Assembly: GCF_003254155.1 (NCBI RefSeq) | Contig: NZ_QKZI01000001.1 | Coordinates: 124,001-188,000 of the forward strand | From: Psychrobacillus insolitus | GTDB taxonomy: Bacteria > Bacillota > Bacilli > Bacillales_A > Planococcaceae | Direction: 5' to 3' | Length of the DNA: 64,000 nt | In this document: positions 45,282 through 53,687 of the stretch, in pieces | How positions within the stretch are numbered: position 1 is the first letter of the stretch | Layout: the number at the start of each line of letters is the position of its first letter | Translations under genes and position numbers: made by a program | The notes under the pieces: model-generated | Databases searched by the model: none | What the model saw: only the letters and a program-made list of their open reading frames with translations | Told to the model about the DNA's origin: nothing

Positions 45282-46505
45282 ATGGAAATAACTAATTTCA
45301 AACAATATAAAGAAAAATGGCAGATAGAAAGTGAAACAATAATAAAACCAGGATTGGAATCGATCCAAACTGCATTAACAAAACTGAGCAACCCACAAGA
45401 CAAACATCGCACGATCCATCTAGCGGGTACTAACGGGAAAGGTTCCACAATTGCATTTCTAAGTGCAATTGCAAAAGAGCATGGACTTTCATATGGCTCG
45501 TTTACATCACCGAGCATAATAGATGTGCACGATCAAATTCAATTAAACGGAAATAATGTTACGTCAGATCAGATGGACCGAGCTTTTCAAAAAATACAGA
45601 AAGCAGACTTAAGTGGCATGCTAACAGAATTTGAATTATTGACGGCTGTTGCATTTCTAGTATTTGAACATCAAGAGCTCGATGTTGTATTTGTAGAAGC
45701 AGGAATGGGTGGAAGATTTGATAGTACAAATGTCATGAAGCAGTCCATTGCAGTAATTCCAAGTATATCAATCGACCACACAAATTTTTTAGGAGAAACT
45801 GTCGAAGAAATTAGTTGGCATAAGGCAGGAATATTGAAGGACAATAGCCAATTAGTAGTAGGGCACTTAAAAGAAAAAGCGAGACAAGTTGTAATGGAAG
45901 AAGCAAAGAAGAAAAACAGTTCTGTTTTAGCATATGAACGTGAATTTTTTGTACAGGAAAACACATATACATATGACAATAAGCAATTTAAAAAATTGTA
46001 TCCACGCATGCTTGGAAATCACCAATTATCGAATATGTCACTAGCGATTACAGCGTTAATAGCAAGTGGGTTTGAATTAGAAGAAAGTAAACTGCAACAA
46101 GCAGTGAAGAATGCTTCTTTAAGAGGTCGGATGGAGCAAGTACAAGAATATCTGTACTTTGATGGTGCACATAACCAAGCGAGTATTGATGCATTAGTAG
46201 AAACGGTCAAACAACATTTTCAACATAAACGAATCCATTTTATAGTGGGGATATTAAAAGACAAAGATTACTTGTATATGCTTAGGAAATTAGAAGAGGT
46301 TGGAAGTTCTTTCGAGTTCGTTGATTTTGACCATGAACGCGCTTTACCTGCATCTGTTTTATATGAAAGTAGTTTAATGGAAAATAAATGCGTTACTAAA
46401 GGCTCAGGGGAATTAAATATTGAAACTATTGATGAAAATATCATTACTATAGTCACTGGTTCTCTTTATTTAATTTCAGAAATTAGAGAAAAAATAGGTA
46501 AATAA
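45282..46505 (+). CDS. folC: Folylpolyglutamate synthase / dihydrofolate synthase
   Basis: Mur-ligase-fold enzyme that adds glutamate to folates, 407 residues. The P-loop GTNGKGST (near residue 48), FTSPSIIDVHDQI (near 73), VEAGMGGRFDSTNV (near 140), SIDHTNFLGETVEEISWHKAGI broken by no gap, and DGAHNQAS (near 290) are all visible. The ATG has a weak AGGGTGAAG site. It follows valS in the core order. Confidence 0.92.
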   Translation: MEITNFKQYKEKWQIESETIIKPGLESIQTALTKLSNPQDKHRTIHLAGTNGKGSTIAFLSAIAKEHGLSYGSFTSPSIIDVHDQIQLNGNNVTSDQMDRAFQKIQKADLSGMLTEFELLTAVAFLVFEHQELDVVFVEAGMGGRFDSTNVMKQSIAVIPSISIDHTNFLGETVEEISWHKAGILKDNSQLVVGHLKEKARQVVMEEAKKKNSSVLAYEREFFVQENTYTYDNKQFKKLYPRMLGNHQLSNMSLAITALIASGFELEESKLQQAVKNASLRGRMEQVQEYLYFDGAHNQASIDALVETVKQHFQHKRIHFIVGILKDKDYLYMLRKLEEVGSSFEFVDFDHERALPASVLYESSLMENKCVTKGSGELNIETIDENIITIVTGSLYLISEIREKIGK

Positions 46506-46603
46506 TATTGGGATATAATGGGTGCAAAAGCGCTATTATTATATGATAGTGAATCACGTAAAAAGTAGTGGTAAAATGATACTAAAAGGAGATTAATAGT
46601 CCT

Positions 46604-48298
46604 GTGTATAATTCAATTAAAGTAAAAAAGAATATTTTCATATTGTGGCTATTAGTCATACCTTTAGGTACATACTTAGTTTACCAATATGCCCCAAGTA
46701 GACAAATAGAGTGGGATTCCTATATTCCCTTTATATTATTAGCGTTGTTAATCACATTTTTTCCTATTTTTATAGGTAGAACAACTTTATTTCTCATTCA
46801 ATGGGTAAGTTTAGCAGTGTTTTTGAATTACGGAATTTTAGCGGAACTTATCCTAATGCAACTCTGTTTAATACCATTAGTGTATCGGATGAAAAAGGGG
46901 ATTGTGGATTTCGACCGAATTGTCTATAGTTCCTTCATTTTTTTTGTTACATCTGTAGTGTGTGGGCTCCTTGTCCATGCGCTAGGATTTAACTTTGGGA
47001 CGCTTGTTACACAAGAGGTGGTTCTATTCGCTGCAATCTATACTATTGGTGTCTTCATTTTAAATCAATTGATCCTGTATATGTGGGATTATGTCACTAA
47101 TAAAAAATGTAAATTTTTTAAAGCGGATCTTAAATGGGACCTAGCTGGTATTGCTATGACATTACCGTTTGGTTTAAGTTTGTATTTTTTAGAAAGCTAT
47201 GTTGGATCTAGTGCTATATTATTACTTGGTGTTCCTTTTTTGATGATTACAATACTTGTTCGTTTATATAATAACTCCGAGCGAGTAAATGCAGATTTAC
47301 ATAAAGCGGTTGAATTTGGTCATGAATTAGCAGAACGCATGACCGGGAATGAAATTGTAGATGTGTTTTTTGATCGAATTACGAAAATGTTCTCCATAGA
47401 TTCTGCCTATATGGTCGACTATATGCATGGACAATTTGTCGTTTTACGAGCGTTGGAAGACGGAGAAGCAAAAGAACTCCATTTTGCAAATGAAGATTTC
47501 CTGTCCAGTTTAGTAGATCTCGCTTATGAAACAGGAGAGCCAAACTTGTATAATAAACAAAAAGAATGGATTGCTCGTAAACCGCCATTCCTTTCTTTAG
47601 AAATGCAAAGCGTCATGAGTGTACCTATATATCGCAATAAAAAGATTGAAGGGGTACTCATCGTTGCATCTAGAAAAAAACATCATTTTGAAGCCTACCA
47701 ACTAAAAATTGTGCATCTTTTGAGTTCGTACTTTGCAGTTTCTATAGAAAAAGCAAAATACGTAAGGGAAGCGGTTGCAAAAAGTGAGAGATGTGAACTT
47801 ACACAGTTATACAATTACAATTATTTAGTGGGACAGCTCGAAAGCGACATGGAACGATTAGCACTACGTCAATATAGTTCTTTATCTCTCATCCTGCTCG
47901 ATATTGATAAATTTAAACACGTCAATGACACCTATGGCCATCATAGTGGAAATCTCATCTTAAAAGAGTTTGCTACAGTCATTCAAAATGAAATGGGACC
48001 AAATGGAACTGTCGCAAGATACGGCGGAGAAGAATTCGTCATCCTGTTACCAAACTATACAAAAACAGAAGCACTAAACATCGCAGAACAACTACGCGCC
48101 AAAATCGAACGAACACCATTTATTGTTCAGCAAGATTTAGCTGCTCGAACAATCGAAGAAATTATCTTCATAACGGCGAGTATCGGAGTGTCGACTGCAC
48201 CAGAAGATAGCGTGGACCTTTTGAGAAACGCAGACCGTGCATTATATATTGGTGCGAAACAAGCGGGTAGGAATCGAGTTGCAGAGTACGTGAAATAA
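46604..48298 (+). CDS. Membrane diguanylate cyclase, TM-GAF-GGDEF
   Basis: 564 residues. About seven hydrophobic helices in the first 225 residues, then a GAF-type domain (about 245-395, FDRITKMFSIDSAYMVDY to AVSIEKAKYVREA), then a GGDEF domain with the catalytic GGEEF at 474-478, so probably active in making c-di-GMP. No RxxD inhibitory site is visible just before it. The start is GTG 46604, 12 bp after AAAAGGAG. The architecture resembles PelD but with an intact active site; it precedes the Pel-like cluster. Confidence 0.85.
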   Translation: MYNSIKVKKNIFILWLLVIPLGTYLVYQYAPSRQIEWDSYIPFILLALLITFFPIFIGRTTLFLIQWVSLAVFLNYGILAELILMQLCLIPLVYRMKKGIVDFDRIVYSSFIFFVTSVVCGLLVHALGFNFGTLVTQEVVLFAAIYTIGVFILNQLILYMWDYVTNKKCKFFKADLKWDLAGIAMTLPFGLSLYFLESYVGSSAILLLGVPFLMITILVRLYNNSERVNADLHKAVEFGHELAERMTGNEIVDVFFDRITKMFSIDSAYMVDYMHGQFVVLRALEDGEAKELHFANEDFLSSLVDLAYETGEPNLYNKQKEWIARKPPFLSLEMQSVMSVPIYRNKKIEGVLIVASRKKHHFEAYQLKIVHLLSSYFAVSIEKAKYVREAVAKSERCELTQLYNYNYLVGQLESDMERLALRQYSSLSLILLDIDKFKHVNDTYGHHSGNLILKEFATVIQNEMGPNGTVARYGGEEFVILLPNYTKTEALNIAEQLRAKIERTPFIVQQDLAARTIEEIIFITASIGVSTAPEDSVDLLRNADRALYIGAKQAGRNRVAEYVK

Positions 48299-48302
48299 AA
48301 GG

Positions 48303-48341
48303 AAGTTGTCTCACAGTGATTGTGAGACAACTTCTTTTTTT
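48303..48341 (+). terminator. Terminator after the diguanylate cyclase
   Basis: AAGTTGTCTCACA / TGTGAGACAACTT with a T7 tract. Confidence 0.9.
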
Positions 48342-48449
48342 GTTATAAATTTTCCTTTTCATGCTATTTGTGGCTAATACAGAAATCTGCCGCACAAAAC
48401 GATTCGCTCAAAAGAAAAGTCTCCAATTTCTTAAATGGGCAAAAGTGAC

Positions 48450-48524
48450 ATACGACATAATTTAGAATAAGTGCAAAAACAGGAAAAAAGTCCCCATTTG
48501 CACTTAATTACAGTTATGTCGTAT
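48450..48524. repeat. Long interrupted palindrome
   Basis: Two nested perfect helices, ATACGACATAA / TTATGTCGTAT outside and TAAGTGCAAA / TTTGCACTTA inside, with a short unpaired collar and a 19-base loop. It has no adjacent T tract in either direction, so it is not a simple terminator. It lies in the 690-bp gap between the cyclase and the Pel-like cluster, where I see no credible complete gene. Confidence 0.6.
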
Positions 48525-48614
48525 ACCGATTTTGCTATATTTTATAAATCGTGAAAAATAATTTAAGCAGAAATATTAAACATGTAGCGGAATAGGATGA
48601 CTACCTGTATTTAG

Positions 48615-48758
48615 AAACACCGGGGCGGGTCACGAAACAAAATCGAATCAAACCAACTAAGCCTTCTTTTTTTAGACTCAAATGTTCCCCAATTTGTGGC
48701 TAACTCCTCGGCGTTGTGTTGGTTTTTCTGGAAAGAAGGAAAGAGCCAAGAAAGTTAA
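48615..48758. repeat. Modular hairpin repeat, copy R2 (partial, recombined)
   Basis: Begins in the right arm of hairpin A (GGGGCGGGTCAC), continues through the shared linker, then carries the left arm and loop of a B-type hairpin joined to the right arm of a D-type hairpin (CTAACTCCTCGGCG). It ends in the left arm of hairpin E (AAGAGCCAAGAAAGT). Stems no longer pair across the hybrid loop. It is in the same orientation as R1 and R3. Confidence 0.7.
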
Positions 48759-48900
48759 ATTATATCCCAAATTTAACACTATTTAATAGATATGCATCGC
48801 TAGTGGCAACATACCTAAAGTTGGTGTCATGAAGAATATGGAATGAGTAGTTTGTAACTGGCATACGATATACAAAATAATAAATAGGAATGGTGATAAT

Positions 48901-48966
48901 TTGAAAGTACTGATTATTTGTGGTACAAGTTTTATAGGTTTTTTTATAAGTCTTGTAAAGATCTAA
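48901..48966 (+). pseudogene. N-terminal remnant of an NAD-dependent epimerase
   Basis: A TTG-initiated 21-residue frame, LKVLIICGTSFIGFFISLVKI, reads like the first Rossmann strand and glycine loop of nucleotide-sugar epimerases (KVLIxGGTSFIG). It has a ribosome-site-like AGGAATGGTGA and then stops at TAA. The rest of an epimerase is absent, so I call it a truncated remnant left when the cluster was assembled. A short leader peptide is an alternative. Confidence 0.4.
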
Positions 48967-48987
48967 AATTTATCGATTTAGAAGCGG

Positions 48988-50799
48988 GTGAGGAGAACGG
49001 AAAAGTTAAAAGTATTACTTTCAACAGAAGGAACTTATCCTTTTCATGAAGGTGGGGTAAGTACATGGTGTAAAATTTTAATAGAGAAACTTGATATGGT
49101 TGATTACCTTTTATACAGTGTTGTGACCAATCCATTTATAATTCAAAAATTCCAACTCCCAGAATCAACCAGTCTTATTAAAGTTCCTTTATGGGGCACA
49201 GAGGAACCAAGCGAACACTTAATAACTCCCTTTTCGCATATCTACCTACAAAAGAAACAAACAACGACGCAACTCATTGAAGCTCTATTTATTCCGCTGT
49301 TTAAAGAGTTAATCCAAGAAATAATAAGTCCTAAAAAGAACCCTGAAAAATTTGGAATAACAATCGTCCAACTGTATAGGTATTTTCAAGAGTACGAGTA
49401 TAAAGAAACGTTCAAATCTGAAATTACTTGGAATACGTACAAAAAACTGATCTTAGAATCAGTTGAAGATCCTGAGTATAAATTGACACAACCTGATATA
49501 TATGCTCTGATTCAAAGCTTAGGATGGGTGTATCGATTTTTGAACATCATTAACACCCCCGTCCCAAAATCGAATGTGAGCCATTCTTCGGCTTCCGCAT
49601 TTTGCGGAATTCCATGTGTAATTGCAAAACTTGAACACAAAACACCATTTTTACTAACTGAACATGGGGTCTATTTAAGGGAGCAGTATTTGTCTCTATC
49701 TAAAAGAAACCTTTCTTCTTTTTTGAATATTTTCTTAATCCGTTTTATTCATTCTATTAATACATTGAACTATCACTATGCTGATCAAGTATCTCCGGTC
49801 TGTCATTACAATACAAGATGGGAAACTAAATTAGGAGTTGATCGAGAAATTATCGAGGTCATCCATAACGGAGTAGACAAAGATATTTTTAGAGAAGCTG
49901 AAAAAATAGAACGACTTAATCCTACGGTCGTATCTGTAGCACGTATAGATCCAATTAAAGATATTGTTTCATTAATTAAAAGCGCCGCAATTGTAAAAAA
50001 ATCTATTCCTAACGTGAAATTTATTGTTTATGGTTCAATCTCCGTACAAGAATATTATGAAGAATGTCTAGCTCTTCAAAAGAAGTTAAATCTTGAAGAG
50101 ACTTTTATTTTTGCTGGACATATAACGAACATGGTTGCTGCGTATCATGCAGGAGACGTTATTGCTCTTTCTAGTATTTCTGAAGCATTCCCATATTCTG
50201 TTGTGGAAGCAATGATGACTGGAAAGCCGGTTGTCGCTACAGATGTTGGGGGGATTAGAGAAGCGCTTGGAAACACTGGATATCTAGTGACACCTAGGGA
50301 TTCAGAGGAATTTGCAAATGCCATCACCACTCTATTAAATGATTCTAATCTCAGAGAAACAATGGGAAGAGATGCGAGGGAGCGAGCGTTAAAGTATTTC
50401 ACATTGGAAAAAGTACTCGACCAACATTTGAAAACGTATATTAAACTCGCTACGCATGCTAATGAAAAAATGCCTGATGTTACAGAAGATGAATCCAATA
50501 ATGCACTAGTAGTGAATTTACAAAAGTTATATAGCGAAAAGGCTTATGCATTATTATCAAATGGTTTTTATCAAGAAGCAATCGAGCAATTTCGTCTAGC
50601 CATTGATGTAGATTCGTCCACACCAGCAGCATTCAGGTATATCACTGAAATCGTAAAAGCCTATCATCATTTAGGTGACTCTGAAAAAGCGCAAAATGAA
50701 ATGGAAAAATTACAACAATCCATTCGTTCCATTCATGATGAAAACAAAATAATAGTTGGGAGTGAGGTAGGTGGATATAGAAGAGACAATATCAAATAA
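48988..50799 (+). CDS. pelF: PelF-family GT4 glycosyltransferase with C-terminal TPR
   Basis: 603 residues. The N-terminal PelF signature is STEGTYPFHEGGVSTWC (about residue 12), followed by the DUF3492-type domain and LLTEHGVYLREQ. The GT-B donor half has VIHNGVDKDIF, VARIDPIKD and the E-x7-E motif EAFPYSVVE at 399-407. TPR helices follow at about 505-590. It likely assembles the polysaccharide from UDP-sugar in the cytoplasm. The only in-frame start is GTG 48988; the AGGAG that would be a ribosome site lies just inside it, which is odd. It overlaps the next gene by 29 bp. Confidence 0.85.
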   Translation: MRRTEKLKVLLSTEGTYPFHEGGVSTWCKILIEKLDMVDYLLYSVVTNPFIIQKFQLPESTSLIKVPLWGTEEPSEHLITPFSHIYLQKKQTTTQLIEALFIPLFKELIQEIISPKKNPEKFGITIVQLYRYFQEYEYKETFKSEITWNTYKKLILESVEDPEYKLTQPDIYALIQSLGWVYRFLNIINTPVPKSNVSHSSASAFCGIPCVIAKLEHKTPFLLTEHGVYLREQYLSLSKRNLSSFLNIFLIRFIHSINTLNYHYADQVSPVCHYNTRWETKLGVDREIIEVIHNGVDKDIFREAEKIERLNPTVVSVARIDPIKDIVSLIKSAAIVKKSIPNVKFIVYGSISVQEYYEECLALQKKLNLEETFIFAGHITNMVAAYHAGDVIALSSISEAFPYSVVEAMMTGKPVVATDVGGIREALGNTGYLVTPRDSEEFANAITTLLNDSNLRETMGRDARERALKYFTLEKVLDQHLKTYIKLATHANEKMPDVTEDESNNALVVNLQKLYSEKAYALLSNGFYQEAIEQFRLAIDVDSSTPAAFRYITEIVKAYHHLGDSEKAQNEMEKLQQSIRSIHDENKIIVGSEVGGYRRDNIK

Positions 50800-51211
50800 A
50801 AAAACGCTCACTGGATATTCCTCCAAGAGCGTTGCGGAGTATATTCAGTCGTTACAAGAAAAGTATCAAAAAGAAATAAAGAATTTAAAAGAAAAATTAC
50901 TTATTGAAAAAGAAATGAATCAAAAGTTACAAGTAGAAGTAGAGCTAAAACAATCTATTTCACAAAATACAAGAATGGAACAAGAAATCAAAACAATATT
51001 GGAAGACGTGTTTGAACAACATGTTGTTCATACCAAGTCAATATTGGATTTCCAAAATGAGCTCAAAGAACAGGAATTCAACTATATCCAAGAACTTGAA
51101 TTAAAGAAACAACAAAAACTATTAGCTAAAGAACGGCTACAAGAAGCGCTTCAATACTTTAAGGTATTACCAGGAACTCAAATTGAGGTCAAGAAAGTGC
51201 AGATTAAATAG
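50771..51211 (+). CDS. Coiled-coil protein 1 of the polysaccharide cluster
   Basis: 146 residues, almost entirely charged coiled coil (about 20-130), no signal or membrane segment. The N-terminal LTGYSSKSVAEYIQSLQEKYQKE is faintly DivIVA-like (GY-x-V-x-Y pattern). GTG 50771 lies in a GAGGTAGGTG context and overlaps pelF by 29 bp. It may scaffold the export machine with the next gene. I do not recognise a family. Confidence 0.7.
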   Translation: MDIEETISNKKTLTGYSSKSVAEYIQSLQEKYQKEIKNLKEKLLIEKEMNQKLQVEVELKQSISQNTRMEQEIKTILEDVFEQHVVHTKSILDFQNELKEQEFNYIQELELKKQQKLLAKERLQEALQYFKVLPGTQIEVKKVQIK

Positions 51212-52075
51212 ATGAAAGAGAAATGGTTTGGATTAAAAAAAGATCCCATTAATCAGGTCATTCAGAAAATAGAGAGTATTTTTCAGTATAATCAAATTGA
51301 AATTGAATTTGAATTAAAAAAATTGACTAAAGAAAACAACAAACTTAAAACTCAACTAAAAGAGTACTCTAATAAAGTATTAAACTCACATGATGGTCAA
51401 TTATTATGGGAACTTGGTAAGGAACGCATAAGTAAAATTACCAATCACCTACAAGAACAAACAGATATTGAGATGCAGGAACTCAAACATTTTTATTCTG
51501 AGAGAAACAAATTAATTCAGCTTCAATTAGAAGAAATAGATTTAGAAATACAATCGATAGAACATAAGTTTACTAAGATAGGTCAACAAATAGCTAATAT
51601 GATAGAACAATTGGAAGTAGAGGAGACCCATGAAGATTCTATACAATTTTCAAACGAAAATTATGTCCTGGTAAACGATATAGACCAAAATACGGAAGAT
51701 AACTTAGACAAGGATGACTTAAATCTAGTAGAAGAGGAACAATCCAATGACGAAAATCCTAGTGGAAAAAATTTACTGACGGCTCAAAGCTTATCTGAAA
51801 GCAGAGAAATCTCCAGTAAATCAGAAAAGAAATTGGAAGAAGCAAACGAGTCAATTCGTCTTGGAGAAGACAATCTCATTGAACAAATTAATTCGATTAA
51901 ATCTCGGTATATAGTTGGGAAAATGGCAGGTAAAGATTTATATGATTCACAAGGTAATCTTATTATTTCTAAATCCCAGATCATTACTTCGCAGGTGGTG
52001 AATAAAGCACATTGTGAAGGGGAATTAGCTGAACTTATTGTGAATATGAAGATTTCTGGACTGGGGGAGGATTAA
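51212..52075 (+). CDS. Coiled-coil protein 2 with C-terminal small barrel-like domain
   Basis: 287 residues; the ATG directly follows the previous stop. Residues about 15-145 are coiled coil, 145-225 an acidic Ser/Glu-rich linker, and 230-287 a compact domain (IVGKMAGKDLYDSQGNLIIS, then ITSQVVNKAHCEGELAELI). That domain resembles small beta-rich modules in which a D-x-x-G-x-L-I turn precedes an IT-x-x-V helix. Cytosolic. Function unknown; adaptor to PelF or PelG is a guess. Confidence 0.7.
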   Translation: MKEKWFGLKKDPINQVIQKIESIFQYNQIEIEFELKKLTKENNKLKTQLKEYSNKVLNSHDGQLLWELGKERISKITNHLQEQTDIEMQELKHFYSERNKLIQLQLEEIDLEIQSIEHKFTKIGQQIANMIEQLEVEETHEDSIQFSNENYVLVNDIDQNTEDNLDKDDLNLVEEEQSNDENPSGKNLLTAQSLSESREISSKSEKKLEEANESIRLGEDNLIEQINSIKSRYIVGKMAGKDLYDSQGNLIISKSQIITSQVVNKAHCEGELAELIVNMKISGLGED

Positions 52076-52076
52076 T

Positions 52077-53672
52077 TTGGAAAAACACAGCCCAGGGTTA
52101 AAGAAAACTGCTAAATTCATTCAGCTACTTAATGAAGTATTAGAAATACACTCTCATCCACAAGACTCATATGAAATTGCTGCACTGCTTGAATCAATGG
52201 GCTGGAATGATGATCGAGTTTCTATGGAGTTTGGAGTAAATGATATTTTTGATTTAGCTGATCAGATGTGGGAAGAGGCCAAATCTAAAATAGGTTATCA
52301 AACATTTTCCGGGGTAGAAAAACAAAGTAATTCAATTTTGATTGTTTCCATGATTCGAAGCTTTCTAAGGGGTCTAATTTTTGCTTTTCCAATGGCGATA
52401 TCAATTTTCGCTATGCTGAGCTTAAAATTCTCTTTATGGTCTTATCAATACTTGTCGTTGGATCAGGCAACTAGTATTGCAATTGGTACAATTTTGAGTT
52501 TTGTTCTTGTCGGTGGATTTACCCAAGCCATCGCAAGGCGTGGATATTTCTTTTTAATTCAAGGATATTACAATTTAGCACGTAGAAATACATTTATATT
52601 CATAGGAATTGGATTCGTTATTTGTTTTATCTTATCGATATTAATGATTGGATTAAATTTCATTTTTAATATGTTCTCTTATGAAATGATATTTCTAATG
52701 GTACTATACTTCTTTTTCTTAACTGGTATTTGGCTTTCTGTGACCGTCATGTACATTATGAAGAAAGAAATCATTTTTACAGTACTCATCATTTTTGGGA
52801 TCTTCCTTGTTTATATCTTATTTATGCTTTTAGGTATCGACATTATCATTTCCCAATTAATCTCACTCTGTATTGTCTCTATTTGTAGTTTACTTTTAGT
52901 TTTATACTTTTTTAAAGTGGAAGAAAGAAAAAAGGATAAAGAAATCTCTAAACTTCCGCGATTTTCCATTACTTTGTATTCTGTTTGGCCCTACTTTTTT
53001 TATGGCTTTCTGTATTTTAGTTTCTTATTTATTGATCGTATTAATGCCTGGTCTAAAAATGAAGATTTTATGCCTTATGTTATCTGGTTTAGAGGTCAAT
53101 ACGAACTCGGATTGGATTTCGCTTTGCTCACAATCATTATTCCTATGGGAGTAAGTGAAGTAGTTGTAACCAGACTGATGTTCGATTTAGAAACAAGTCA
53201 AAAACAACATTTGGCAGTTGACAGCCATAAATTATATGAAAAGTTTTTAAAAATGTATAAAAGAATGACGGTTTTTATTTTGATTAGCACTGTTCTCAGT
53301 AGTTTTCTCATTTACCGCCTAATATTGTGGTATAACGATGTGTCTATCAGAATGAATAATGAAAATATATTGGAAAGTGAAGTCACCGTTTTTATTTTGT
53401 TTTGGGGAATTGTCTCTTATTCGATAATAGCCTTCTGCTTAATGAATGCGGTTATATTATTTGCACTTTCTCAACCTGGACGAGTAATAAAAGCCATCAT
53501 ACCTGCCTTATTAATTAATATGATTGTTGGTTTCTTATTAAGTCGATGGTTTGATTACCATTTAGCGGTTATTGGATTATTTGTGGGGTCAATTCTACTG
53601 TTGTATTTAACGACAAAAGCTGTTATAGAAGTGTTACAAAACTTAGATTATTATTTATACGCCGCTTCATAG
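52077..53672 (+). CDS. pelG: PelG-like polysaccharide transporter
   Basis: 531 residues with about 12 membrane helices after a soluble N-terminal segment of about 85 residues. The diagnostic region is FLFIDRINAW followed by YVIWFRGQYELGLDFALLTI and PMGVSEVVVTRLMFDLE (about 318-380), close to PelG, a MOP-superfamily polysaccharide transporter. It is about 75 residues longer than typical PelG because of the N-terminal extension. TTG 52077 follows GGGGGAGG. It is co-directional with pelF. Confidence 0.72.
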   Translation: MEKHSPGLKKTAKFIQLLNEVLEIHSHPQDSYEIAALLESMGWNDDRVSMEFGVNDIFDLADQMWEEAKSKIGYQTFSGVEKQSNSILIVSMIRSFLRGLIFAFPMAISIFAMLSLKFSLWSYQYLSLDQATSIAIGTILSFVLVGGFTQAIARRGYFFLIQGYYNLARRNTFIFIGIGFVICFILSILMIGLNFIFNMFSYEMIFLMVLYFFFLTGIWLSVTVMYIMKKEIIFTVLIIFGIFLVYILFMLLGIDIIISQLISLCIVSICSLLLVLYFFKVEERKKDKEISKLPRFSITLYSVWPYFFYGFLYFSFLFIDRINAWSKNEDFMPYVIWFRGQYELGLDFALLTIIIPMGVSEVVVTRLMFDLETSQKQHLAVDSHKLYEKFLKMYKRMTVFILISTVLSSFLIYRLILWYNDVSIRMNNENILESEVTVFILFWGIVSYSIIAFCLMNAVILFALSQPGRVIKAIIPALLINMIVGFLLSRWFDYHLAVIGLFVGSILLLYLTTKAVIEVLQNLDYYLYAAS

Positions 53673-53687
53673 GGGATGAACCTATCA

